In this document: piece after piece, positions 21,663 through 34,299 of the stretch | Layout: each line of letters begins with the position of its first letter | Numbering within the stretch: position 1 is the first letter of the stretch | From: Rhizomys pruinosus | Lineage: Eukaryota > Chordata > Mammalia > Rodentia > Spalacidae | Direction of reading: 5' to 3' | Assembly (NCBI GenBank): GCA_009823505.1 | Contig: VZQC01013859.1 | Span: 2,170,403-2,234,402 of the forward strand | Length of the DNA stretch: 64,000 nucleotides | Notes under the pieces: model-generated | The model's input: the letters and a program-made list of their open reading frames with translations, nothing else | Databases searched by the model: none | What the model was told of the DNA's origin: nothing | Position numbers and translations under genes: made by a program

Positions 21663-23523
21663 AATTCTGCTGTGAAACCGTCTGGGCCTGGGCATTTTTT
21701 AGTTGGGAGGCTTCTTACTATGTCCTCTATTTCTTCATATGTTATGGGTCTGTTTAAGCTGCTGATCTCTTCTTGGCTGAGCTTTGGTGATTCCCAGGAT
21801 TTCAGATATTCATCCATTTCTTCTAGGTTTTCAAACTTGGTAGAATATAGGTTCTTGTAATATTCCCATATGATTTTCTGGATCTTTTCCTTGTCCCCGC
21901 TTGTGATATTCCCTTTTCATCACAAGATTGTATGATTTGGAGTTGTTCCTTTTTCTTTTTGTTAACTGGGCTAGAGGTCTGTCTATCTTGTTTATTTTTT
22001 CTTTCAAAGAACCAACTTTGGCTTCATTTATTTTTTTTTTTTTGGATTGTTTTCTTTTGTTTCCATTTTCATTGATTCTGCTCTGATTTTTATTATTTCT
22101 TCCTGTTGTTGCCGTTTAGGGTTTAATCTGTTGTTGCCTCTCAAGTGTTTTAGCCTGTAGTGTTAGATCATTCACTTGTGCTCTTTCTGTTTTTCTAATG
22201 GGGCACCCGGCTATAAACTTCCTCTTAGGACTGCTTTTAGATTCCCATAGGTTTTGTTGTTGTTGTATTTCATTGTCATTCAGTTCCAGGATGTTTTTTC
22301 ATTTCTTTCTTTATCTCTTCCTTGACCCATTTTATTCAAGTGTGTTGTTTTATCTCCATGTGTTTTGTGGGCAGGAGGGCTTGTCTGGTGTTTGATGTTG
22401 AGCTTTATTGCACTGTGTCTGACAGATGCATGAATTATTTCCATCTTTTTGTATTTGTAGAGGTTTCTTCATGTGATTAACCACAGTATGTGGTGACGAT
22501 TGAGGAGTATAGTTCCGAGTGGGGTCTGATAGAGAGTGTGTCTCGGTATTAGGATGGATGTGGCCGAGGTCTATTTGGTCATTTGTTGTATCATATCATT
22601 CATTCAGATGTCTCTCTGTTTATTCTTTTAAACGTTTTCTTGACTCAGTGGGCATTGAACTCCCACTATGGTGTACTGGGGTTAGTCTGTGACTTTTGGT
22701 CCTGAGAATTGTTTCCTTATTAAGTTTGTGGTGGGCACCAGAATTTGGGGCATATATATTCATAATTTGAAATCTTCTTGGTGAATTGTTCCTTTGTGAA
22801 ATGTATGGCCTTCTTTGTCTCTTCTGATTTTCTTTACTTTGAAGTCATTTTTCTGTATTAAAATAGCAACACCTGCTTTTTTTTGGTACCATTTGCTTGG
22901 AATATTTTTTTCCATCCCTTCACTTTAAGTGGTGCCTGTCCTTGAAGGTAAGATGTGTTTCTTGTAGACCCATATCATGGATTTGTTTCCTAATCCGTCT
23001 CCCAGTCTATGTCTTTTGATTGGGGAATTTAGTCCATTAATATTTTAGGTTATGACTGATAGGCTTGGTTGCTTTCTTTTGCCTTATTATCCATTTGTGG
23101 TTTTGGTTTAGTTTCTACTTCTGTAGTTATGATTTTATTTATTTCTCTTTCTAGGTGCCTGGGGTTGGTTGCTCCTTTCTTCTGTTCTTTGAATTGCTTC
23201 AGTATTCTCTGAAGGGTTTGTTTTCCGGACATGTATTCTTTCAATTATGTCTGGAAGTTTTTCTCTTCCTTCAACTATATTGCATTTTTGCTGGGTATAG
23301 TAACTGGTTGCACTTATTGTCCCTTAACACTGGGAATGCTTTGCTCCATGTTCTTCTTGCTTTCATAGTTTGTCTTGAGAAGTCAGTTGTAATTCTGATA
23401 GGTTTCCCCTTATAGGTCACTTGTTGTTTTTCTCTTGTGGCTTTAAGGATTTTGTCTTGTGTTTGGGTGTTCTAGCATTTTAACTATGATGCGTGGCGTG
23501 GAGGAATTTTTTTCTGATCTTGT
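21663..23523 (-). mobile_element. L1, inverted 5' segment of a twin-primed insertion
   Basis: Read on the minus strand this runs from the end of ORF1 (frame with REKQQVTYKGKPIRITTDF near 23390-23450) through the ORF2 endonuclease region to the start of the reverse transcriptase domain ([17 protein letters not shown] at 21626-21817, reaching the outer border). The plus-strand segment from 23524 continues the element from just after that point, so the two parts are adjacent in the parent L1 but in opposite orientation. Frames are broken by many stops. Confidence 0.9.
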
Positions 23524-26150
23524 CTGTTACATTTCAAAAAGACCTACAACCATTATATGAAACTGTTTAAAGTATACAATCAGAGGGAATCTCCCAAAAT
23601 TCCTTCTATGAAGCCAGCATCACTCTATACCAAAACCAGGCAAAGATCCAAACTAAAAGGAGAATTATAGACCCATCTCTCCCTCATGAACACAGATGCC
23701 AAAATTCTAAACAGGATACTGGAAAATTGCATACACAGACCAACATCAAGAAGATATCCATCATGACCAAGTTGATTCAACCAGAGATGGCAGGGATGGT
23801 TCAACACATGAAATCAAATAAACATCATCAACACACATTAAACGGAATCAAAGACAAAAACCACACCTCATCCAATTGATGCTGAAAAAGCCTTTGACAC
23901 AAATCCAGCATCCCTTCATGCTTAAAGTCCTAGAAGGAATTGGATTGGAGGATCATTCCTCAAGTAATCAAAGCCATATACAGAAAACACAAATACAAAA
24001 AGAAAAAGAAAAACATTCCCTTTAAAGGTAGGAACTCGGCAAGGCTGCCCCCCTGTCACCCACTCCTCTTCAATATAGTGCCTTGAAACACTTGCTAGAG
24101 CAATAAGGCAAGAAAAGGATATTAAAGGAGTACTAATGGAAAAGAGAGAAGTCAAACTATCCCTATTCGCTGATGATATGATTGTTTACTTAAGGGATGC
24201 TAAAAACTCCCCAGAAACTCCTAGAAAGAAAATATTAAAAAAAAAAAAAGATAAAAATAACCTTAAAAAATCAATGGCCTTTCTTTTACACCAACAACAA
24301 GCAACTGGAGAAAGAATTCAAGAGACCTTCCCACTCACAATAGCCTCAAAACAATAAAATACCTAGAACAAACCTGAACCAAAGACACCAAAGATCTCAC
24401 AACAAAAATTTAAACCTCTTAAGAGAAGAAATTGTAAGAAGACATCAGAAGATGGAAAAACCTCCCATGCTCATGGATTGGAAAATTAACATTATAAAAA
24501 TGTCCATTTTACCGAAAACTCTTGTATAGATTTAATGCAATCCCAATCAAAATCCCCAGAGTTTCTTCACAGGCTTGGAAACAAACGTTCTTAAATTCAT
24601 TTGGAAAAAACAAAAGACCCCGAATAGCCAAAACAACCCTGAGTGAAAAGAGCTACACAGGGGGATCTCTATTACGCCTTCAAACTATACTACGGGCAAT
24701 AGTCATAAAAACAGCCTGAAAAAAACAGACCTGTGGACCAATGGAACAAAACTGAAGATCCAATCTGAGCAAATACAATTTCAGCCATCTTATATTTGAC
24801 AAGGGATCCACAAGAAGCCACAATGGAGAAAAGACAGCATCTTCAGCAAGTGGTGTTGGCAAAACTGGATCACCACTTGTAGAAGAATGAAATTAAACCC
24901 CTACCTCTTGCCCTGTACAAAATGAACTCCAAGATGGATCAAAGACCTCAACGTGAGAAACCCCAAACTTAAAGGCAATAGAAGAAAAGTTGGCAGCGAC
25001 TACAAGACATAGCGTGCAAGGGAAAAGACTTCCTAAATCAGACATTGCAGCGCACAAGAATTAAGGTCGACAATTGACAATGGGACCTCATAAACTCAAT
25101 AGCTTCTGTATACATCAAAGAAACAATCAAGGAAGTGAAGAGAATCCCACCAGAGTGGGAGGAAACCTTCCATGCAGATACATCTGACAAAGCATTGATT
25201 TCCAGAATATATAAACTACTCAAAAAACAAAGAAAAGAAAACAAATGACACCACTCAATAGAAGGAGCAAAGAATGAACGAGACTTCACAATGAGGAATT
25301 AGAGATGGTCTGAAACACTTCAAGAAGGTTCAACATCACTTATAATTAGAGAATGCAGTCAAAACCACTTAAGATATATCGATAAGACTCTAAGATAAGA
25401 AAACAAAAGATACCAAGTGCTGGAGAGGTTGTGGGGAAAGGGAACACTCCTCCACTGCTGTGGAATGTAAACTCGTACAGCCACTATGGAAAGCAGTGTG
25501 GAGAATCCTTGGAAGACTTGGAATGAACCTGCCACCCGACCCACCATACCACTTCGGGCATGTACCCCCAAGACTCCACACCACCACAGAGGAACATGCC
25601 GCCCTGTGCTATGGCAGCTCTTTCACAAGAGAAGGAGCGGAACCAACAATGACCCTCATCTGACGAGTGGGATAGAGAAAAGTTGGTAACATCTACACAA
25701 TGGAGTTCTATGCAGCAGTAAAGAAAGCGATATCACGAGCTTTGCAGGAAAATGGCTGGAGCTAGGGACATCATGCTGAGTGAAGTAACACAGTCCCCAG
25801 AAACAAAACGACGAATGGTATCCCTCATCTGGTGATGCTTAATGCCCTTATTATCCCTACGTGTAAGTTATTTCTTGTGCACGCCCCCTTGAGCTTTTGT
25901 TCAAAGCAGATGGGCGTAATGCATATTGAAAAACAAACAAACAAACAGAAAGGACTGCATCAAAGAACTGACTGAAACAGTGAACTTCTGCTCAAAACAG
26001 TCAACTTCCTCATGGAGAATATTGAGAAAGACTGAGAAAGAGATGAAAAGCATGTTTGGCAGAATGCATGAGCTCTTGCGGGGTGGGGGAATGGGCGGGA
26101 ACACAGGTCTAGATTTGTTAAAAAAATAAAAATAAATTTATGTGAAAAAA
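23524..26150 (+). mobile_element. L1, sense 3' segment of the twin-primed insertion
   Basis: Plus-strand ORF2 remnant from mid reverse transcriptase (ttctatgaagccagcatca) through the catalytic segment ([20 protein letters not shown] at 24136-24357), the AWKQTFLNSFGKNKRPRIA segment near 24560-24640, the cysteine-rich end and a 3' UTR with an A-rich tail ending about 26150. The flanking duplication ataaaactgccatttg (21647-21662 and 26151-26166) encloses both segments, so they are one insertion of about 4.5 kb. Confidence 0.92.
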
Positions 26151-26311
26151 AATAAAACTGCCATTTGGGGGACATTCTAACACTGGTCATCCTAATCCCA
26201 ACACAGGCAGGCCAGGTGCCATGCCTGTAATAAACCAGACTTCCTTTTCATCGGAGTCCTGACTTTTTCTGCTTTTGGCATGCTGGGTCTCCCCTCAACA
26301 TGAACCTAACA
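26151..26311 (+). mobile_element. Solo-type LTR, right part
   Basis: It continues the LTR after the L1: the target-site duplication, then ccaggtgccatgcctgtaat with the AATAAA signal, and a U5-like end tgaacctaaca at 26311. Confidence 0.6.
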
Positions 26312-26458
26312 GATGTAAACCACGGAATGCATGTGGAAGTCAGAGGAGAACTTGTGGGAATCACTTCTTTATTTCCACCTGTGGGTCTTGGGGATTGAAC
26401 TCAGGTCAGCAAGCTTGACAACAAATGCCATTATGCACTCAGCCATCTTGCCAGTCCA
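26312..26458 (-). repeat. B3-like SINE, body (outermost layer of a nest)
   Basis: Minus strand: gtggaagtcagaggagaact, gggtcttggggattgaactc and gccatcttgccagtcc at the 5' end. It joins conceptually to 21180-21223. Confidence 0.7.
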
Positions 26459-26744
26459 CACTCAGCATTTTCCTTGTCAGAACTTACTCCATGACACTAG
26501 CACGTCCTTTCTGGGGAGGTAATTCTAGTGATTAATGACCTCCCACTAGGAATACCTCCTAAACATTCCTCCTTACCTCCCCATACTTCCTTCCTGAGTA
26601 CAAAGCCTCTCTGCTTCTACCATCAACAGTTCACTATGTGATCTATCATACTCCTATATATGTATATTATTATAGAAATATAATATGTATATCATTTTGG
26701 AATGATAGGTTGGATTTGGAATAGGAGAATAAGAACAAGGGAGA

Positions 26745-26915
26745 AGAGAGCTGGTGAAATGGCTCAGTAGATAAAATTGCTTGCCTCCAAGCCTGATGAC
26801 CTGAGTCCAGGTGGAAGGAAACAACCTACATGCTCTCCTCTGATTTTCACACACATTCTATGAAACACACAAACACTCTCACATACATACATACATACAT
26901 GTACAATAATTTATT
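26745..26915 (+). repeat. B3/B4-like SINE with (CATA)n tail
   Basis: Plus strand: gagctggtgaaatggctcag, then gatgacctgagtccaggtgg and a tail of acacactctcacatacatac. It is diverged. Confidence 0.65.
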
Positions 26916-27397
26916 AAAATTTTTTGATTGACTTATTTTTTGCATTTGGAATCTTTTTAATTTAACATATTGCATTAATTTAATATATTACATTAATAGA
27001 CCAAAGTCCTAGGGATGAAATAAAATGGCTCCTGATCAAAGCAGCACATACTGTATGAAATTTCAAGGACTTAGAAATTAAATACAAACTTTCCATGTTA
27101 GCCTCATAATCCAATTTATGCTCCTGCGAAAGAAGACTTTACACTTGTAGACAAAAAGCAAAATAAAAGTCAGCTTTCTCTGTTTGTTGGAAATGCTGAT
27201 GTTATGTTGCTTGACGCTCAGAGAAAAAGTACAAGTGATCTAGGTAAAGTATTATCATGTAAGAGAAAGATTCAGAATATAAATGAAACATCTGAAAACA
27301 ATCTAGAGTACAATTCAGAACAGAACATTGCACAATGATTTTATATTCTCAATGAGGTAGAAGAGATGGTCTCTGAAATTAGACTGCAATAACTAAC

Positions 27398-27610
27398 TAG
27401 TTGGGGCTGGAGAAATGGCTAAAGAGGTAAGTGCAATGGCTGCTGTTGCAGAGGATTCATTTGTCTCCTAGTGCTCACATGGTGGCTAACAGCCATCTGT
27501 AGTTATACAGTTCCAGGGGAGCCTACGCCCTCTTCTGGCCTCCTGACATATGGCATACATGTGTGTGATGTGCTTATATTCATGCAGGCAAAACAGTCAT
27601 TATCTATAAT
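27398..27610 (+). repeat. B2-like SINE, old
   Basis: Plus strand: ggggctggagaaatggctaa, cacatggtggctaacagcca and a cctcttctggcctcctgaca region. Confidence 0.75.
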
Positions 27611-27784
27611 TTAAAAAATTAGAAACTAAATAGCTAGTTGGTGAAAAAGCCAAATGAATGCAATAAGGATGTATTATCACAAATCAAAACTTGTTCTACC
27701 CAAGTTAAAATTCACACTGGAGGCTAGAGCAAAGAAATTTAATTCTATGAAGTTAGTGAACTATATGAAAGATTCAAAAGCTTT

Positions 27785-27945
27785 ATTTATTTATTTTTAT
27801 TTTATGTGTATGAGTGTTATATGAGAGCATATGGATCCCCTGGAACTGGAGTTACAGATGGTTGTTAGCCACCATGTTGGGAATTGAACCTGGGTCTTCT
27901 GCAAGAGCAGGAAGCGCTCTTAACTGCTGAGCCATCTCTCTAGCC
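27785..27945 (-). repeat. B2-like SINE with internal deletion
   Basis: Minus strand: head gccatctctctagcccc near 27945, and a middle shortened to tcccctggaactggagttac. The segment normally between that and the tail is mostly missing. Confidence 0.75.
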
Positions 27946-27978
27946 CCTGAATATAATTATTTAAAAAATGAATGAGGG

Positions 27979-28201
27979 GGGCTGGAGAGATGGCTCAATG
28001 GTTAAGAGCGCCGACTGCTCTTGCAGAGGACCTGGGTTTGATTCCCAACCACCCACATGGTGGCTAAGAACTGTCTTTAACTCCAGTTCCAGGGGAATCT
28101 GACACCCTCTTCTGACCTCCGCAGCATTGTACAACATGGGTGCACCAACCTACATGCAGACAATACACTCATACACATAAAAAAATAATAAATAAATAAA
28201 A
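27979..28201 (+). repeat. B2-like SINE, single-unit form, with 20-bp target-site duplication
   Basis: Plus strand: gggctggagagatggctcaa through aataaataaataaaaatt. A single ctccagttccaggggaat unit. A perfect 20-bp direct repeat containing aaaaaatgaatgaggg is at 27959-27978 and 28202-28221, so this is a recent insertion. Confidence 0.94.
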
Positions 28202-29384
28202 ATTTAAAAAATGAATGAGGGAGAAAAGGAGGACTTTGAGGTTCTGGTGAGGACTGCAGTCCCAAATACTGCTATTAAACAGAGCCAGAATAGACAAGAA
28301 GTAAGCACAGGCAATTCTGACTTCATCCTTTGTGTAAAGTTCCTAGCTGAAGGCTTTTCATAAAATAAAAAATTACAACGTACTTTTAGTTATAAATACA
28401 ATTGATGGTTCCTTAGGTGCAGTAGAAAAAGAAAGCTAAGCAGAGAATATTTAATACAATGATGTCATGATGTTCCTGAAAAGGGATCTTTGTCTAACTC
28501 ACATTAGGATGTAACTGATTATTTAGACAACATAATCTCTTTCTGAAGTGTGGCAAAACAAAGTACAGAGTAAAGAAGAAAAAATTTCAAGGCAACTTAG
28601 GTCCAAAATCAGCAAACTCTGCACTTTTTGTTTCTTGTCCTGCAGCAGCAAAGCACCCTGAATATTATAATTTGCTTGTTTTAAAAAATAAGAAAATGGT
28701 CAGGTTGGACAAATATTATGCTTCTTCCCCAAAGATGCTTTTGCTGTTTTGTTTTCAAAACATTTCTCTAAGCTATAGCACAATCACAGTTTATGAATTA
28801 AAAATACATAATTAATCCAAAGATGAAGAAAAAGGTCTTCCTGACTTTTAACACACACATTTTATTTGAAAAGCAATAAAACCAGTGTAAGAGTTGTGCT
28901 ACCCTTTTGATTTGATAGAGCAATAATGCAGTGGGAATTGGGATGACTGGTCACTGACTTGTTGGATCTGCAGAATGAGATAATAAACCTTATTCTTGGA
29001 AACTACTTTTTATTCTGCTACAATTTTTCTAATAAAACTTAATAAAAGCTATAAAATCAGGAAAGAAAAGGCAAACTTCTTCAACAGACAGTACTTCAGT
29101 GAATAATGCTCTTCTAGAGCCAGTCAGACAAGGGAATAGATGGGGTGGAGCTGTAGGAGGAGAAGTGACAGCCACTAATCTTAATGCTCTCCTTAAAGAG
29201 AACCTGATTAAAACTATTAAGAAGGTATTTAATCATGCTGAACTGAGCAATGGATGGGCAGTGAAGCCCAGGTTTCACCCCAGGGTAGGAGGATGATTGG
29301 CTTGTGTAGAACAGTTACTAAGATACCCACTTCATGTCCAGTATTTGCCCATATGCTGAGATCACCTCTCAAAGTACAAAAGAT

Positions 29385-29515
29385 AGGGCTAAACAGATGG
29401 CTCTGTGGTTCAGAGTGCCTGCTGCTCTTCCAGTGGATCTGATGCCTTCTGGCCTCTGTAGTCAGTTACATTCACATGTGCATACTCTCACACACATACA
29501 TACATATATATAAAA
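29385..29515 (+). repeat. B2/ID-like SINE, short
   Basis: ctaaacagatggctctgtgg, tcttccagtggatctgatgc and a tail of (ACACAT)/(TA) units. Confidence 0.55.
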
Positions 29516-29612
29516 AATGAAAATACATGTATCTCTGCAGTAGGAAGAATCTGATGGATATATTCCCAGAAGTGGTATGGCTGGGTCAAGTGATACATTT
29601 ACTTTCAGTCTT
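29516..29612 (-). mobile_element. Outer L1 fragment, left part
   Basis: Reversed ORF2 3' region (atgtatctctgcagtagg, ccagaagtggtatggctggg) on the minus strand. It is continued at about 31765 after the inner L1. Confidence 0.75.
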
Positions 29613-31450
29613 TTTTTTTTTTAATTTAATTTATTTATTGATGTTTTATGTATTTCATACATCATTTTTCATTTCTGTTCAGGCATATTCCCCTATCCCT
29701 TCCCCCCACCTCACCCCAGATCATGCATTCTGCCATAACTGTCCTGCATCTTTTTCTCAGTCTTTTTTTATGCTTAGGAGTTCACATTTTCCACTGTTAA
29801 TTTCATATTACTCTAAAATATGGATACATACTCTCCACCCACATATAGTAATTACAGAGTCTGAAAATAATTGGTGGGTGGATTCTAGAGCCCATTGAGA
29901 GATTCATATTATAACAACATAGTTGCTTTCAGATAAACAGAAATATAACAATAATGTTATTCAGCTTGCCTTTCATCTGGGGGATTTGGTGTTAGCATCC
30001 ACAAATGAGGGAAACCATTCTCCATTTGTCTTTCTGGGACTGTGTTACTTCACTCAGCATAATGGCTTCGAGCTCCATCCATTTACCTGCAAAGTTCATA
30101 ATGCCATCTTTCTTTACCTCTGAATAGTACTCCATTGTGTAGATGTACCACATTTTTGTCATCCACTCATCTGTTGAGGGGCATTTGGGTTGGTTCCAGC
30201 TCTTTGCTATTGTGAAGAGAGCTGAAATAAACATGGATGTGCATGTATCTTTGTGGTAGGATGAGTCTTTGGGGTATATACCCAGGAGTGGTATGACTGG
30301 GTCAGGTGGTAGGCTCATTCTGAGTCTTTTAAGAGTTCTCCACACTGCTTTCCATAGTGGTTGTACAAGTTTACATTCCCACTAACAGTGGATGAGTGTT
30401 CCCCTTTCCCCACAACCTCTCCAGCATCTATTGTCTTTTGTTTTCGTGATCATAGCTAGTCGTATTAGAGTGAGATGATATCTGAGAGTGGTTTTAATTT
30501 GCATTTCCTTAATTATTAATGATGATGAACACTTTTTAAGATGTTTCTCAGCCATCTTTAATTCCTCACTGGTGAAGACTCTGTTCAGCTCTTTACTCCA
30601 TCTTTTGAGTAGGTCATTTGTCTTCTTCTTTGTTTTTGAGTAGTTTATATATTCTGGAAGTTAATGCTCTGTCAGATGTGTTGCTGGTAAAGATTTCTTC
30701 CCACTCTGTGGGTTTTCTCTTCACCTCCTTGATTGTTTCTTTCACTGTACAGAAGCTTTTGAGTTTTATGAGGTCCCACTTGTCAACTGTTGACCTTACT
30801 TCCTGTGTGGCTGCTGTCTGATTTAGAAAGTCTTTTCTTATACCTATGTCTTGTACGTTGTTGCCGAATTTTTCTTTTATCACCTTCAGGGTTTCAGGCT
30901 TCACACTGAGATCTTTGATGCACTTGGAGTTTATTTTCATACAGGGTGAGAGGTAGGGGTTTAATTTTGTTCTTCTACAGATGGTGATCCAATTTTGCCA
31001 GAACCATTTGCTGAAGATGCTATCCTTCCTCCAATGAGGGTTTTTTGCTCCTCTGTCAAATATGAGGTGGCTGAAATGGTAAGCTCAAATTAGGATCTTC
31101 AATTTTGTTCCATTGGTCAACAGGTCTGTTTCTGTGCCAGTACCAGGCTGTCTTTATGACTATGGCCCTGTAATATAGTTTGAAGTCTGGTAGGGTAATC
31201 CCCCCTGTATTGCATTTTTCACTCAGGGTTGCTTTAGCTATTCAGGATATTTTGTTTTTCCATATGAATTTAACGATTTTTTTCCCCAAGTCTGTGAAGA
31301 AGCTCATAGGGATTTTGATTGGGATTGTGTTGAATCTGTATATCAGTTTGGGTAAAATGGACATTTTTACTATATTAATTTTCCCAATCCATGAGCATGG
31401 GAGGTCATTCCATCTTTTGATGCCATTTTCAATCTCCTTCTTCAGGGGTT
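29613..31450 (-). mobile_element. Inner L1, 3' segment of a second twin-primed insertion
   Basis: The minus-strand 3' UTR tail is at 29613-29640. The gcagaatgcatgatctgggg motif (minus strand) lies near 29720, and ORF2 runs upward through the cysteine-rich end (30000-30345), GNNVQDIGIRKDFLNQTAA (30614-30940) and the region near 31400 that begins [19 protein letters not shown]. It ends abruptly at about 31450. Confidence 0.88.
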
Positions 31451-31764
31451 TAACAAGAGAAGGAAATTAAAGGAGTATTAATCAGAAAAGAAGAAATTAA
31501 GCTATCCCTTTTTGCAGATGACATGACAGTTTACCTAAGGGATGTTAAAAACTCCACCAGAAAACTTCTAGAAATGATTAAGAATTTTAGTAAAGTGTTG
31601 GGCTACAAAAATCAACCTAGAAAAATCAGTAGCCTTTCTTTACACCAACAATAAACATGTGGAGAAGGAATACAAGAAGACCTTCCCACTCACAATAGCC
31701 TCAAAAATAATAATATACCTGGGAACAAACCTAACCAAAGATACCAAAGATCTCTACAACAAAT
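31451..31764 (+). mobile_element. Inner L1, inverted 5' segment
   Basis: Plus-strand reverse transcriptase segment with the FADD catalytic motif ([20 protein letters not shown], 31494-31555) to acaacaaatattttgag. In an intact L1 this lies directly 5' of the sequence at the 31450 end of the minus-strand part, so the two form one 5'-inverted insertion. Confidence 0.88.
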
Positions 31765-32022
31765 ATTTTGAGTCTTAAGGGTTCTCCACACTGCTTTCCA
31801 TAGTGGTTGTACAAGTTTGCATTTACACCAGCAGGGGATGAGTGTTCTCATTTCCCCACACCCTTTCTAACATTTGGTATCATTTGTTTTCTTGATCCTA
31901 ACCAGCCTTATCAGAGTGAGATAATATCTTAAAGTGGCTTTAATTTGTATTTCCTTAATGGGTGGGTATGTATGTATGTATGTATGTATGTATGTATGTA
32001 TGTATTAGCGATGTTGAAACAG
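31765..32022 (-). mobile_element. Outer L1 fragment, right part, with an internal microsatellite
   Basis: Reversed ORF2 sequence (gggttctccacactgctttc, tagtggttgtacaagtttgc) continuing from 29612. The matching cagtctt and gagtctt pieces at the two borders probably represent the target site. A (GTAT)n run at 31968-32007 interrupts it. Confidence 0.78.
31968..32007 (+). repeat. (GTAT)n microsatellite
   Basis: About nine TATG/GTAT units within L1 sequence (cttaatg before, tattagcgatgttgaa after). Confidence 0.93.
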
Positions 32023-32309
32023 TAATGCTTGATCCATTGAGAAGCCTTCACAGAGACCTGAAGTATTTTAGCTAACTCAAGAGGAATAGAACTTATGATG
32101 GCATGGCTGGGGGAGGCATGTTAAGAACAATTCAGCTTATTTGGTGGAAACCCCAATGAATTCACTTATGCTAAAAAATGACAAAGCAGTGGCAGATCTG
32201 AAACTGTACACCTATAGCCAGGTGAGGAAGGGGACTACCATTGTCCTTCAACATCCTAAAGAAAATATGGCCTTGCTTTTAAAAATAAAATTCTTATGTT
32301 TTTATTTTT

Positions 32310-32452
32310 TATTTTGATACAGGGTTTCCCTGTAGTCCTACTAGCGGGCCTGGAATTCACTATGTAGAACAGGTTGGCCTTGATCTTACAGAGATCTGCC
32401 TACCTCTGCCACCAGAGTGCTGGGATTAAAGGCAAGCATCACTATGCTTAGA
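32310..32452 (-). repeat. B1 SINE
   Basis: Minus strand: gatacagggtttccctgtag, agaacaggttggccttgatc and tgggattaaaggcaagcatc. Confidence 0.85.
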
Positions 32453-34227
32453 GGCCTTGATTTTTTTAATATCTGATGTGCTTAGACCTTCTTAAGAAAG
32501 TTGTATAAACAGTACAATTATTCTTACACTGTAAAACATTAAGAACCTGCTAGTATGAATCTTTATTTCTTTATTTCATATACTTTAGAGCATTTGATAA
32601 ACATTACTGAAAAAAAGTAGAATTCTATAGAAATTTCTAATGTTAAAAGGCCAGTTTATACATTCTATATATATATTACCATTATTAAGATCACTCAACA
32701 AACAAGTCAGCCACCCAACTTGTCCTATACAGAATGGTTATGGAAAATGTTAGAGACACTATCACATAAATGCTTGCTTTGTATCCTTAATGAACTTTTA
32801 CCTTGTTTACTTACTGTAGACCATTACATGAGAGTTTATAAAACATGTTTTGCTGACCATGTTGTATAATATACAACAGTATAAAAGTCCATGGATCTTC
32901 TAAGCTTCCAAGATGATGTATACTACTTCCTGCTTCGATGCTGCTTTGTGATCTATTAACACCTTTGTGTTTGTTATGTTATCACCTCAAAACTCTGTCA
33001 GGTTTTCAGTATAGAGGATATTTTCCTTATTTTACAACCGAGGACAATGTGCAGGTCAAAGGACAATTGGTACTCGATTAAAGAACAAAGCTGGGAAGTG
33101 GGACTCAGTGAAGGAGTTCTAACATCAAATTCAATATTCTTTCCAATATCTGTCATTTCTCAAATAGATGATGGTCAAATCTCAGTGTCATTCATTGCCT
33201 TTCCTTACATTCAAGGAAATGAGATGGTTTTAGCAGGGAAAGTTTTTTCTAAAATTGTACCATTTTTATTCAGAATCAGTCATAAGATATATTTTATTTC
33301 ACTTTATCCACCAAATAAAAGTTTACACAGCAGGCTTACCAGTAAAAATGTTCAGTTTAAGTTGTGAAAGCCAGAGTTTTGGAATAAGGCATTCGAGGTC
33401 TCATAAATCACTCTACTTAATAAACTGACCTTGCAATGTCACCCTTTCTAGAAAGAGACCATTTCTCCACCCTGGGACTTCAGTAACATTTTTGATTTTA
33501 TAGAAAAGTGACATGGGAGGTTAAGCAATCAATTTGTTGCAAAATCGGATTATCCAGGAGGAAAGAAATGAAAATAAACTGGGAAGATCTTTAACTGTAC
33601 AATACTGCAGATGCTGACTAAAAATAGCATGCACTCCTCGCCCTTCCATCTCCAACTCCAAGTCGTCTTTTAAAAACCTGATAGCTAAAAATGTTTAGGT
33701 AAGATGGCTGGGTTGAGAAGGAGAAAGTTGAAGAAAGTATAGTCACATTATTTATGAAGTCAAAACTTCTGGTTTGTTTATAGAAGAACTTAGAGTGAAT
33801 AATGGAAAGTTTAAGACATTCTTATTTATACCATTTTCCCTCTCTGAGATGATTAAGCCATTTTGATTGCAGAATACCAGAACCCACATTAATTGAGCAC
33901 ATATATTATCATTTCACTCAAATACTACTTATACCACACAAAGTAAACTTCGCTTTCCTGTGGTATTTTGGTATTTTCCAAGTTGTTCACAAGACCAAAG
34001 TGAAGTACTTTTAGAACTAAAAAGATAACGGAAAAATTTCTTCTCTTTCTTTTTTCAGAAGCTTAAGTTAATAATAAGACAGTATGTTAATCAATTAACT
34101 TTTTGAGGCCATCCAAATAATTATTTCTTGACTTCAAATTTATAATTGGAAGCAATTAGACTAAATTGTACTCTGGTCACCCAAATAGGGAGTGCTAATT
34201 TTCTAAGTCGAGAGATTTTTTTAAAGT

Positions 34228-34230
<3 letters not shown>

Positions 34231-34281
<51 letters not shown>
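34231..34281 (+). repeat. Poly-T tract, 51 bases
   Basis: An uninterrupted run of 51 T, unusually long. It sits at the left edge of the indel-rich region and may be a sequencing or assembly boundary. Confidence 0.95.
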
Positions 34282-34284
<3 letters not shown>

Positions 34285-34299
34285 TTAAAATTTTTTATT

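Noticed and set aside
33047..33367. 106-codon plus-strand frame in unique intron
   Set aside because: AT-rich, no recognisable domain, no flanking splice pattern in keeping with the minus-strand gene; most likely chance.
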